Assembly: GCA_949155905.1 (NCBI GenBank)
Contig: CASCWU010000008.1
Location: 1-60,638 of the forward strand
DNA length: 60,638 nt
Reading direction: 5' to 3'
Source of the DNA: an uncultured Lachnospiraceae bacterium
GTDB taxonomy: Bacteria > Bacillota > Clostridia > Lachnospirales > Lachnospiraceae
Part shown: in pieces, positions 25,820 through 33,781 of the stretch
Numbering within the stretch: the stretch's first letter is position 1
How the letters are laid out: each line of letters opens with the position of its first letter
Made by a program: the position numbers and the translations under genes
The notes under the pieces: model-generated
What the model was told of the DNA's origin: nothing
Database searches by the model: none
What the model saw: the letters and a program-made list of their open reading frames with translations, nothing else

Positions 25820-26695
25820 TTAACTCTCTGATGGCTGCTTTCCATATTCCTGCAAATATTTCGTAGCCTGTTCCAAGGAAATACCTATTTTTTTCTGCAG
25901 CCTTTCCAAAATAGCCTTTTCCTCCAAACCATACTCCTGTCCCAGTTCAATTAACATTTTCACTTCACCCAGAAATATTCCCTGAGAAAGTCCCTGAGAA
26001 AGTCCCTGTTCTCTCCCCTGGCGGATCCATTTTTCAGATTGCGTTTCTAATACTGTTCCACCCATTACCTTCACCAACCTTTCTTCTTTTTGGTTTCCGT
26101 TCGTAATATGGACGATAATTGTATTCACAAGTCCCATCAAATCTACCATCTCACCATCTGATAGTTCTCCATTTTGATTCAGGCAAAGCATCTCATCACG
26201 AAAATAGCTTAAATCTTCTATTGTTTTTTCTATATTGCCATTTTCTGATACAAGTTCGCTTTCATATCTGGCTAAATAAAAAGGAATGTACGGAAATAAG
26301 CGTTTTTCTATCATTTCTTCTTTTGTAAAGCTTTCCAAAATAATATTGTCGGACTGATAATCCATTCTCCTTCCATCTGGAAAGCAAAAGGTAATTTTCG
26401 TTGTCTTTGGTGTCTTGGCTGTTTTCTTGATATAAATGACAGAAAAATGCGGCAACGGAATAACTGCATGGCCAATATCCCAGGTTGCTGACTGTCTGGC
26501 TGCAAGAAACGCATATTCCGCAATTCGGATCGCCATAGAACCATCCTCATAGCTTTGGCATTCGAGTAAATATACTTCTCCCTCTATCTTAATTAAAAAA
26601 TCTGAAATCTGTTCTTCTATTTCCTTGCTCCCATCCTTTGTCTCCTCTTCTGTCAGGTATCCCTCTGAAGGCAAAGCCTCCACCTTAGTATTCAT
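25820..26695 (-). CDS. Rpn/PD-(D/E)XK nuclease family protein
   Basis: A protein of 291 residues related to the recombination-promoting nuclease (Rpn, transposase_31-like) group. The nuclease core is the segment ISDFLIKIEGEVYLLECQS, where D and the E-x-Q pair stand for the PD-(D/E)XK site. The C-terminal third contains the GREQGLSQGLSQG repeat typical of these proteins, followed by helices. Such genes move horizontally and occur in several copies per genome, and may promote DNA exchange. Here it is embedded in a housekeeping run without a visible repeat around it. Confidence 0.7.
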   Translation of the reverse strand: MNTKVEALPSEGYLTEEETKDGSKEIEEQISDFLIKIEGEVYLLECQSYEDGSMAIRIAEYAFLAARQSATWDIGHAVIPLPHFSVIYIKKTAKTPKTTKITFCFPDGRRMDYQSDNIILESFTKEEMIEKRLFPYIPFYLARYESELVSENGNIEKTIEDLSYFRDEMLCLNQNGELSDGEMVDLMGLVNTIIVHITNGNQKEERLVKVMGGTVLETQSEKWIRQGREQGLSQGLSQGIFLGEVKMLIELGQEYGLEEKAILERLQKKIGISLEQATKYLQEYGKQPSES

Positions 26696-26734
26696 TGCAT
26701 ATTGCTTTCCAAACGCATGATTGATTACAGAAAT

Positions 26735-27028
26735 TTAGTTTCCATTTGCCCTCATCAGAGCCAGCCAGATCCCAAGTATTCCGATCACTGCGCCAAGTAA
26801 CATCATACTCATCCCCTGATTTCGCCCTTTAGGCTGCCGGTACAGCCTTGCGCCCTGCAGCAGATTGGTTCCGCCGCCGGATACGGCGAGAAGCAGCAGC
26901 GCCGGGCGGCTGTCTGGTTTTATCAAAATCAGCAGCAAGCCGACCGCAAATAAAATTCCAAACAACCCCTGACACGCCTGAAACCAAACTGTCCGCTTGT
27001 TTTCTATTTCCTGTTTACTCCACTTCAT
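26735..27028 (-). CDS. Small membrane protein of unknown function
   Basis: A 97-residue protein with three hydrophobic segments (about 14-38, 45-60 and 74-93) separated by short basic loops. I do not recognise a family with certainty. The start overlaps the end of the Dabb gene by 14 bases and lies in the same transcript as citrate synthase. Confidence 0.6.
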   Translation of the reverse strand: MKWSKQEIENKRTVWFQACQGLFGILFAVGLLLILIKPDSRPALLLLAVSGGGTNLLQGARLYRQPKGRNQGMSMMLLGAVIGILGIWLALMRANGN

Positions 27029-27323
27029 AGTCTACGCAGCTCCGGCTCCTTCTGACCTTTTTCATAAATTCCCCTACCTTGACATGCTCCGGGTGGACGA
27101 TGTAACGCTCTAAATCCTCTTTGGAATCAAAATCGGCAATCAGACAAAGATGATAATTGGCCTGGTTCGCGTCCGGATGGTTGAGTCCGGTTTCCGAACG
27201 GCGTATCCAGGAAATGCTATCCGGCAGCTTTTCTAACATCTCCTGCGCTATCCTGGCATTTTCCATGGCGCTCCTGCCCTCTGCCTCCTCTAAAAAGTCA
27301 AACATCACAACATGACGGATCAT
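27015..27323 (-). CDS. Dabb-family stress-responsive alpha/beta-barrel protein
   Basis: A small dimeric ferredoxin-like protein of 102 residues. The opening IRHVVMFDF and the closing HPEHVKVGEFMKKVRRSRSCVDY match the Dabb (PF07876) pattern, including the VxxHPxH-type histidine motif. Its substrate is not known; in other bacteria and plants the fold binds small hydrophobic or phenolic ligands. It overlaps the citrate synthase stop by four bases. Confidence 0.8.
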   Translation of the reverse strand: MIRHVVMFDFLEEAEGRSAMENARIAQEMLEKLPDSISWIRRSETGLNHPDANQANYHLCLIADFDSKEDLERYIVHPEHVKVGEFMKKVRRSRSCVDYEVE

Positions 27324-28726
27324 TTTGCTCCCTCCTTTGCTTCCTTGGTTCCTTCCGCCATACGCTTCCGCATCGGCACATATGCCCTTCGAGGCGAAAC
27401 GCTCTTGTAGGCCGGACGGATGATCTTTCCTTCGTTGATAATTTCCTCTAAACGATGGGCGCTCCAGCCTGCAATACGGGCAATCGCAAAGATTGGGGTA
27501 TACAGCTCCATCGGCAGATCCAGCATCCGATAGACAAAGCCGCTGTAAAAATCTACGTTTGCACTGACGCCTTTATAAATCCGCCGTTCCTTCCCAATGA
27601 TCTGCGGCGCCAAACGCTCCACCATCTCATACAGGGCATATTCCCTCTGCATTCCTTTTTCCTCGGAAAGATTTTTCACAAAGCGTTTGAACACTCTGGC
27701 ACGCGGATCGGAAATCGAATAAACGGCATGCCCCATACCATAGATCAAGCCGGCCTGGTCAAAGGCCTCTTTATGCAGCAGAGCGGTCAGATAGCCGCTG
27801 ACCTCCTCTTCATCCTCCCAGTTTTTCACCTTTTCCTTCATATCCTCAAACATCCTGACTACCTTGATATTCGCACCGCCGTGCTTCGGCCCCTTTAAAG
27901 AACCAAGCGCTGCTGCCATAACCGAATAGGTATCTGTCCCAGAGGAGGTGACAACACGGGTCGTAAAGGTGGAATTATTTCCGCCGCCATGCTCGGCATG
28001 CAGCACCAGCGCCAAATCCAGAAGCTTCGCCTCCAGCTTTGTGTACTGGCCGTCCGCCCGCAGCAGATGTAAAATATTTTCTGCCGTAGACAGCTTTTTA
28101 TCCGGCACATGAATAAACAGGCTGTTTCCGTCGTGATAGTGACTATAGGCCTGATAGCCGTATACCGAAAGCACCGGAAAGAGCGCAATTAACTGTAAAC
28201 ACTGACGCAGAACATTGGCCACGGAAACATCGTCTGCCGCCTCGTCATAAGAATACAGCGTCAGCACGCTTCTGGCCAAGGTATTCATCATATCGGCACT
28301 CGGCGCCTTTAAAATAATATCCCGTACAAAGCTGGTCGGCAGCGTCCGGTACTCTCCTAACATCTTTTTAAACTCTCGAAGCTGCTGCCTGGCCGGAAGA
28401 CTGCCGAATAACAACAGATAGACCGTCTCCTCAAAACCGAAGCGTTCCTCTTTCACAAAGCCCTTGACAATGTCCTCCACATCATAGCCCTGATAAAACA
28501 GCTTCCCGTCGCATGGAACCATATCCCGGTCTACCATGGTATAAGAAAGCACCTCCGACACCTCGGTCAACCCGGTCAGCACGCCCTGCCCGCTGATATC
28601 CCGCAGTCCCCGTTTTACCTCATACTTACTATACAGCTCTGGATTTAATGCAAAATTAGTTTTGCATACCTCAGAAAGTTCTTTGATTCTAGGTGTAATT
28701 TCCGAAAAATTCTTTTCTTTTTCCAT
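27320..28726 (-). CDS. Citrate synthase
   Basis: Condenses acetyl-CoA and oxaloacetate to citrate, probably for glutamate synthesis. At 468 residues it belongs to the longer clostridial form. The active-site histidines lie in LVLHAEHGGGNNSTF and GLIYGMGHAVYSISDPRA, and LKGPKHGGANIKV and FYSGFVYRMLDLP supply CoA and citrate contacts with the catalytic Asp region. AGGGGGAAAATTAT precedes the ATG. A 2-methylcitrate activity cannot be excluded from sequence. Confidence 0.93.
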   Translation of the reverse strand: MEKEKNFSEITPRIKELSEVCKTNFALNPELYSKYEVKRGLRDISGQGVLTGLTEVSEVLSYTMVDRDMVPCDGKLFYQGYDVEDIVKGFVKEERFGFEETVYLLLFGSLPARQQLREFKKMLGEYRTLPTSFVRDIILKAPSADMMNTLARSVLTLYSYDEAADDVSVANVLRQCLQLIALFPVLSVYGYQAYSHYHDGNSLFIHVPDKKLSTAENILHLLRADGQYTKLEAKLLDLALVLHAEHGGGNNSTFTTRVVTSSGTDTYSVMAAALGSLKGPKHGGANIKVVRMFEDMKEKVKNWEDEEEVSGYLTALLHKEAFDQAGLIYGMGHAVYSISDPRARVFKRFVKNLSEEKGMQREYALYEMVERLAPQIIGKERRIYKGVSANVDFYSGFVYRMLDLPMELYTPIFAIARIAGWSAHRLEEIINEGKIIRPAYKSVSPRRAYVPMRKRMAEGTKEAKEGAK

Positions 28727-29251
28727 ATAATTTTCCCCCTTAAAAATAATGCTGTAACAAATAATTTCCTCATCTCTTTTTCCATACTATCATTAAAACC
28801 TCTGCTCTTTTTACCCCTATTTTATGAAACAGAAGTTCCAAAACAGTTCTGTCTTAAACAGAAAAATTCAGAAATATTGCAACAGTACTTCTTTATACTT
28901 CCAATAATAGTATTTTTTAATCATATCATATTCTAAGCATTTCGGCAATAGTATTATGAAAAATTTAATATCTTTTTATAAGATTTTTTCCAATTACAGT
29001 TTCCATTTCTGTTCCTCTTTGTCTCACATTTTATTTTAAAATCATCCTTCTGCTTTTATTTTTGATGATAAAATTATCCTAAAAATAAAGTTGGATTTTT
29101 GATAAATTTTGATATGATTCTATCTTTTTATCCCTCTGCTTTTTTGTTTTCTCCTCCCCTGTTTTCTCAAATTTTTCGTTTCTGTCCCTCTGCAACCCTC
29201 CAGGCGCCTTCCCCTCCGGAAATTCTGTTTGCAGAATTTCAAAACAAATGC
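28727..29251. other. AT-rich intergenic region
   Basis: The divergent gap between citrate synthase and the ABC-F gene is strongly AT-rich. The part near 28727 should hold the citrate synthase promoter; I see no convincing gene, hairpin or repeat up to 29251. Confidence 0.5.
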
Positions 29252-29279
29252 TTGCAAATTCCTGATTTTCCTGTAAAAT
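29252..29279 (+). promoter_or_regulatory. Predicted ABC-F promoter
   Basis: TTGCAA (29252-29257), 16 bases and TAAAAT (29274-29279), giving a leader of about 85 nt before the ATG at 29369. Confidence 0.45.
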
Positions 29280-29289
29280 GTTGAATGAA

Positions 29290-29333
29290 ATGGTTCTGCC
29301 GGAACAGCGATAGATTAGAATAAATCGAACCAT
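29290..29333 (+). promoter_or_regulatory. Possible competing hairpins in the ABC-F leader
   Basis: GTTC at 29293-29296 can pair with GAAC at 29302-29305, or, as ATGGTTC (29290-29296), with GAACCAT at 29327-29333. The two structures exclude each other. No U tract or leader peptide is clear, so regulation is only a possibility. Confidence 0.25.
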
Positions 29334-29368
29334 ATGTAACACTATACTAAGATAGAAAGGATTTTAAC

Positions 29369-31033
29369 ATGATTCAGGCAAGCAATATCACATTGAGACT
29401 GGGCAAGCGCGCCCTTTTTGAAGATGTCAATATCAAATTTACCGAAGGAAACTGCTATGGCTTGATTGGTGCAAACGGCGCCGGAAAATCGACCTTCCTC
29501 AAAATTTTAAACGGACAGCTAGAGCCGACCAAGGGAGAAGTGATCATTACACCAGGTCAGCGTCTTTCCTTTTTACAACAGGATCACTTCAAATACGATC
29601 CGTTTCCGGTTTTGGATACGGTCATTATGGGAAACCAGCGGCTGTATGATATTATGAAGGAAAAGGATGCAATCTATGCCAAGGAGGATTTTACGGAGGA
29701 GGACGGAATCAAGGCCAGCGAACTGGAGGGAGAATTTGCTACGATGAACGGCTGGGAGGCCGAATCAGATGCTGCTACCCTGCTAAACGGCCTCGGCATC
29801 GAAACCGATCTGCACACCAAGCAAATGAGCGAGTTAAACGGCAGCCAGAAGGTCAAGGTGCTGCTGGCACAGGCCTTGTTTGGAAATCCAGACATCCTGC
29901 TGCTAGATGAGCCGACCAACCACTTGGATATGGATGCGATTCGCTGGCTGGAGGAATTTTTGATTGATTTTGAAAATACCGTCATCGTCGTTTCCCATGA
30001 CCGTTATTTTCTCAATAAGGTCTGCACCCATACGGCGGATATCGACTATGGCAAAATCCAGCTTTATGCAGGTAACTATGATTTCTGGTACGAATCGAGC
30101 CAGTTAATGATCCGCCAGATGAAGGAGGCTAATAAGAAAAAGGAAGAAAAGATCAAGGAGCTGCAGGAATTTATCCAACGCTTCTCTGCCAATGCTTCCA
30201 AATCCAAGCAGGCAACCTCCAGAAAACGCGCCCTGGAAAAAATCCAGCTTGAGGATATTCGTCCGTCCAGCCGGAAGTACCCATACATCGACTTCCGTCC
30301 GGCAAGAGAAATCGGCAATGAAGTATTGACGGTCAACCATCTCAGCAAGAGCATCGACGGCGTTAAGGTATTAGACGACATTTCCTTTATTATCAACCGG
30401 GAAGACAAGGTGGCCTTTGTCGGCCCGAATACACAGGCTATTACGACACTGTTCCGTATTTTAGCAGGGGAACTCGAGCCGGACGAAGGGGATTATAAAT
30501 GGGGCGTTACTACGACAACCGCCTACTTTCCAAAGGACAATACGAGGGATTTCTCCGGAGACGAACAGATCGTCGAATGGCTGATGCAGTATTCCCCGGA
30601 AAAGGACGTCACCTACGTCCGCGGCTTCTTGGGGCGAATGCTGTTTGCCGGAGAAGAGGGAGTGAAAAAGGTGAAGGTTCTCTCGGGTGGAGAAAAGGTT
30701 CGTGTTATGCTCAGTAAAATGATGATTATGGGAGCCAACGTCCTGTTGTTAGACGAACCAACCAACCACCTGGACATGGAATCTATCACAGCCTTAAATA
30801 ATGGCCTGATGAAGTTTTCCGGCGTCGCACTCTTTACTTCACAGGATCACCAGTTTATTCAGACGATTGCCAATCGGATTATGGAACTGACGCCAAACGG
30901 CCTGATTGATAAGATTTCTACGTATGACGAATATTTAGACAGTGATGAAATGGCAAGAAAACGCCAGATTATGAACTTCGTAGCAGAGGAAGAGCCTGGT
31001 GAGGAGGAATCAGAGGAACATACTATCGACTAA
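29369..31033 (+). CDS. ABC-F family ATPase (YkpA/YbiT-like)
   Basis: Soluble protein with two ABC cassettes that acts on the ribosome (translation factor type). Cassette 1 has Walker A GANGAGKST and Walker B LLLDEPTNHLD with a changed signature LNGSQ; a charged linker with many Lys/Glu (about 245-300) follows. Cassette 2 keeps signature LSGGEK and Walker B LLLDEPTNHLD but its Walker A reads GPNTQAITT, lacking the GK[ST]. I recall the same degenerate loop in YkpA-type relatives, so this is a group trait, not a mutation. Length 554. A role in antibiotic resistance is not supported; YbiT types are house-keeping. Confidence 0.9.
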   Translation: MIQASNITLRLGKRALFEDVNIKFTEGNCYGLIGANGAGKSTFLKILNGQLEPTKGEVIITPGQRLSFLQQDHFKYDPFPVLDTVIMGNQRLYDIMKEKDAIYAKEDFTEEDGIKASELEGEFATMNGWEAESDAATLLNGLGIETDLHTKQMSELNGSQKVKVLLAQALFGNPDILLLDEPTNHLDMDAIRWLEEFLIDFENTVIVVSHDRYFLNKVCTHTADIDYGKIQLYAGNYDFWYESSQLMIRQMKEANKKKEEKIKELQEFIQRFSANASKSKQATSRKRALEKIQLEDIRPSSRKYPYIDFRPAREIGNEVLTVNHLSKSIDGVKVLDDISFIINREDKVAFVGPNTQAITTLFRILAGELEPDEGDYKWGVTTTTAYFPKDNTRDFSGDEQIVEWLMQYSPEKDVTYVRGFLGRMLFAGEEGVKKVKVLSGGEKVRVMLSKMMIMGANVLLLDEPTNHLDMESITALNNGLMKFSGVALFTSQDHQFIQTIANRIMELTPNGLIDKISTYDEYLDSDEMARKRQIMNFVAEEEPGEEESEEHTID

Positions 31034-31132
31034 ATAATTTCCTTAACAAGAGACACTAATGATACTATACTGCTCAAAACAGCAAATCTTCTCCATAGAA
31101 GCCTATAGAAACTTGTAAGCATAATTTATACG

Positions 31133-31173
31133 AAAAAGGAAAGGACTTCCTTGTTAAACGTCCTTTCCTTTTT
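31133..31173. terminator. Bidirectional terminator between ABC-F and kptA genes
   Basis: Perfect 14-base arms AAAAAGGAAAGGAC (31133-31146) and its complement (31160-31173) flank a short loop that contains the stop codon of the minus-strand gene at 31154; the arms themselves provide A/T runs for both directions. Confidence 0.75.
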
Positions 31174-31777
31174 CTTCTGGCAAACGTTCCAAATACCGGC
31201 AATCGACCTTTTCGGTCAGCCACACCCCATTCTCGGACTGGTAAAAGCACTGCCCTTCCCGGTACATCCTCCCGCTTTCTACTTTTAGAAGCACCGGAAT
31301 CCCATGCCTGGCTCCAACCTTTTTGGCCGTCTCCAGATCCTGAGAAAGATGGACGTATTGCCTCCCCATCGGCTTTAGGCCCTCCTGCAAAATACTGCCA
31401 AGAAAACGGGAGGCAGTCCCATGATAAAGAAATTCCGGCGGCTCTATCGGCTCTAATTCCAGATTAACCGGAATGCTATGCCCCTGATTCGCCCGAATTC
31501 TGCTTCCACTCTCGTCAAAGCGGTAACGCCCCTTCTCATCCTCTGCAACGATTTTTTCTAACAGCGCCCTGTCAATGGGACGCCCCGTCCGTTTCAGCCC
31601 CGCTAACAAGTCATCTACCTCTGCCCAACCATGCTCATCTAATGCAATACCGGCGGCATCCGGGTGATGCCTTAATACAAGACTAATAAATTTGCTTAGC
31701 TTATCCTGGCTTTTTTTATCTGCTTGCTTCATATCCTCCCTGCTCTCGCCTTCTATCAAAGGGCTTCTGCTATTCAT
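31154..31777 (-). CDS. kptA: RNA 2'-phosphotransferase (KptA/Tpt1)
   Basis: NAD-dependent enzyme that moves a 2'-phosphate from RNA to ADP-ribose, releasing nicotinamide. The N-domain shows FISLVLRHHPDAAGI and EHGWAEVDDLL; the C-domain the HGTASRFLGSILQEGLKPMGRQYVHLS series (split here over two motifs) that binds NAD. The conserved Arg-His-Arg-Arg set is present. Length 207 residues. In bacteria the physiological RNA substrate is unknown. It follows the glucuronide operon by 69 bp on the same strand, perhaps only by position. Confidence 0.9.
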   Translation of the reverse strand: MNSRSPLIEGESREDMKQADKKSQDKLSKFISLVLRHHPDAAGIALDEHGWAEVDDLLAGLKRTGRPIDRALLEKIVAEDEKGRYRFDESGSRIRANQGHSIPVNLELEPIEPPEFLYHGTASRFLGSILQEGLKPMGRQYVHLSQDLETAKKVGARHGIPVLLKVESGRMYREGQCFYQSENGVWLTEKVDCRYLERLPEEKGKDV

Positions 31778-31846
31778 AAAGTTCCTTCGCTCTTTGAAGC
31801 ATTCTGATTTTATGATAGCAGAAAACCCTCTTTTTGTAAACTCTGT

Positions 31847-33658
31847 CTATCCTAAGCCCCTTACGGTCTCCTCCACTAGTCTTTGTATCTCCCCATAGTC
31901 CTCCCGTTTCAGCAATTCTCCCGGAACCATATAGCTCCCGCCGCAGGCCACAACATGCGGCAGTGCCAGATAGTCTCCGAGATTTTCCGGACTGATTCCA
32001 CCGGTCGGCATAAAGCTCATATCCCGATAAGGGCCTGCCAGAGAGCGAAGCATTTTCACGCCGCCTGCCGCTTCTGCCGGGAAAAATTTTACGATATGCA
32101 GTCCCATCCGTCGGCATGCTTCGATCTCCGTCGGCGTCGCACAGCCTGGAAGCACCGGAATTTGTCTCTCCAGACACCAGGCAACGACCTCCGGATTCGT
32201 CCCGGGGCTGACAATCGCAGAGGCTCCGGCCTCTATAGCACGCTTGGCAGTTTCCACATCCAATACCGTTCCGGCCAAAATCAGTACCTCCGGCACCTCC
32301 TTATGAATCGTCCGAATTGCCTCCTCTGCTGCCGCAGTCCGAAAGGTAATCTCTGCTACCGGAAGGCCACCCGCCGCCAATGCCCTTGTCAGGGGAACTC
32401 CCTGCTCCGGGCGCTCCAGTTGAATAACCGGCACAATCCGAAGCTGCCGCAGCCGTTTTTCTAATACCTCTGTTTCCGTTGTCTCCTCCACGTTTTCTTC
32501 GTCTGCCTCTTTTTCTGTCCTCTCCTCCCGAAAGGATTCCTCTTCTGCCCTAACAGAACTTCCCCTATCAGAAGAACTGCTCTCCCTGTGTTTGGAGAAA
32601 AAATCTGCCAAGGCTTCCCGCGTCGGCAAGCCTTCATTGTCTCCTCGGTGCATCACCTGAAGACAGCCAATCGCATTCCCTCGCTGTACGGCCTTTCTCA
32701 GCGCTGCCTCTGCCTCCTTCCCGCCTTCCGGGAACCACTCAAACAGCCGTTTCTCTTTTCCTGGCAGCTCCTCTAACAATCCGCTCAAAACTCCCACTGC
32801 AAAGCCGTCGCCTGCTCCTACGGTATCCACGACCCGCTCTGCCTGAAAACCTGATACATAACCAGTCTGCGCCTGTTCTATAAAACATCGTCCATTTCTT
32901 CCATTTTGAGAATCTAAACCAATTCGACAAATGGAATAAAAGGCTCCCTCTGCACCGGTTTTTATCACCACTGCCCGAACCCCCATCGCATGATACACCC
33001 CGGCGATTTCCTCTGGTGTATCTTTTCCGGTCAAAATACGTCCTTCTTGCAAGCCAGGCAAGACGACATCCGCTAAGGAGGCGATTTCCTGTAAGGTATG
33101 CTTCATCTGCTCCTCACTCTCCCAAAGAGAAGGACGCAGATTTGGGTCGAAAGATACAAGGCAGCCTGCCTGCCGTGCCTTTTTCGCCAGTGCGAGAACA
33201 GCGCCGCGGGTTCCTTCGTTTAAGGCCGGAAAAATTCCGGTAAGGTGAAGAGCAGCATATTCCTTCAGGCTCCATTCCTCTACCTGCTCCTTTGTCAAGG
33301 CCGACGCCGCCGAATTTTTACGGAAATAAAAAATGTCCGGATCGTCTCCCTCTGCTGCCGCCCTGCCCTTTAGCATCATGCCGGTCTGTCTCGTTTCATC
33401 CCAGAGGATACGCTCTGTTGCAATCCGGTTTTCCACAAGGCCGGCAAAAATCCTTTTTCCAAACGGATCACGTCCCAGCCTCGTTGTATAGACCGGTTCA
33501 TGTCCCAGCCTGGCCAGTCCAATCGCTACGTTGTATTCCGCACCGGCCACGCTGATGGAAAAATCCTCTACAGAGGCCAGCTCTCCCGGCCTGTTGGCCG
33601 TCAAAAGCGCCATCGGCTCTCCGACTAATAAAATACGTTTGCTCTGCTGCTTGACCAT
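31847..33658 (-). CDS. Fused KDG kinase and KDPG aldolase
   Basis: Bifunctional enzyme of 603 residues for the last two steps of hexuronate breakdown. Residues 1 to about 345 are a PfkB-type sugar kinase (SVAGAEYNVAIGLARLG near the start, VVDTVGAGDGFAVG with the catalytic Asp), fitting 2-keto-3-deoxygluconate kinase. A Glu/Ser/Arg-rich linker (about 350-397) leads into a class I aldolase (398-603) with the Schiff-base lysine K524 in HIVKFFPAE, the EITFRT and AGTVLD motifs and GCATPTE. There is no internal ribosome binding site at the joint, so a single polypeptide is expected. Confidence 0.92.
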   Translation of the reverse strand: MVKQQSKRILLVGEPMALLTANRPGELASVEDFSISVAGAEYNVAIGLARLGHEPVYTTRLGRDPFGKRIFAGLVENRIATERILWDETRQTGMMLKGRAAAEGDDPDIFYFRKNSAASALTKEQVEEWSLKEYAALHLTGIFPALNEGTRGAVLALAKKARQAGCLVSFDPNLRPSLWESEEQMKHTLQEIASLADVVLPGLQEGRILTGKDTPEEIAGVYHAMGVRAVVIKTGAEGAFYSICRIGLDSQNGRNGRCFIEQAQTGYVSGFQAERVVDTVGAGDGFAVGVLSGLLEELPGKEKRLFEWFPEGGKEAEAALRKAVQRGNAIGCLQVMHRGDNEGLPTREALADFFSKHRESSSSDRGSSVRAEEESFREERTEKEADEENVEETTETEVLEKRLRQLRIVPVIQLERPEQGVPLTRALAAGGLPVAEITFRTAAAEEAIRTIHKEVPEVLILAGTVLDVETAKRAIEAGASAIVSPGTNPEVVAWCLERQIPVLPGCATPTEIEACRRMGLHIVKFFPAEAAGGVKMLRSLAGPYRDMSFMPTGGISPENLGDYLALPHVVACGGSYMVPGELLKREDYGEIQRLVEETVRGLG

Positions 33659-33781
33659 TTATGCTCCCCTTTCCCTCTTTTTCTTCTTCCTGTTTCTTTC
33701 CAGCCATTTCCCGGCAGCAGTGGATACCGCTTTCGCTGCGCCCACTACTGCCAGCGCTCCTGCCATCCGTTAATTCTTCGC

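Noticed and set aside
29369..31033. Antibiotic-resistance ABC-F
   Set aside because: Sequence follows the YkpA/YbiT-type plan rather than the Vga/Lsa/OptrA types, and the competing leader hairpins are short and lack a leader peptide.
31154..31777. KptA as part of the ADP-ribosylation system
   Set aside because: It uses NAD, but it is almost 20 kb away, outside the element, and in a different transcription context.
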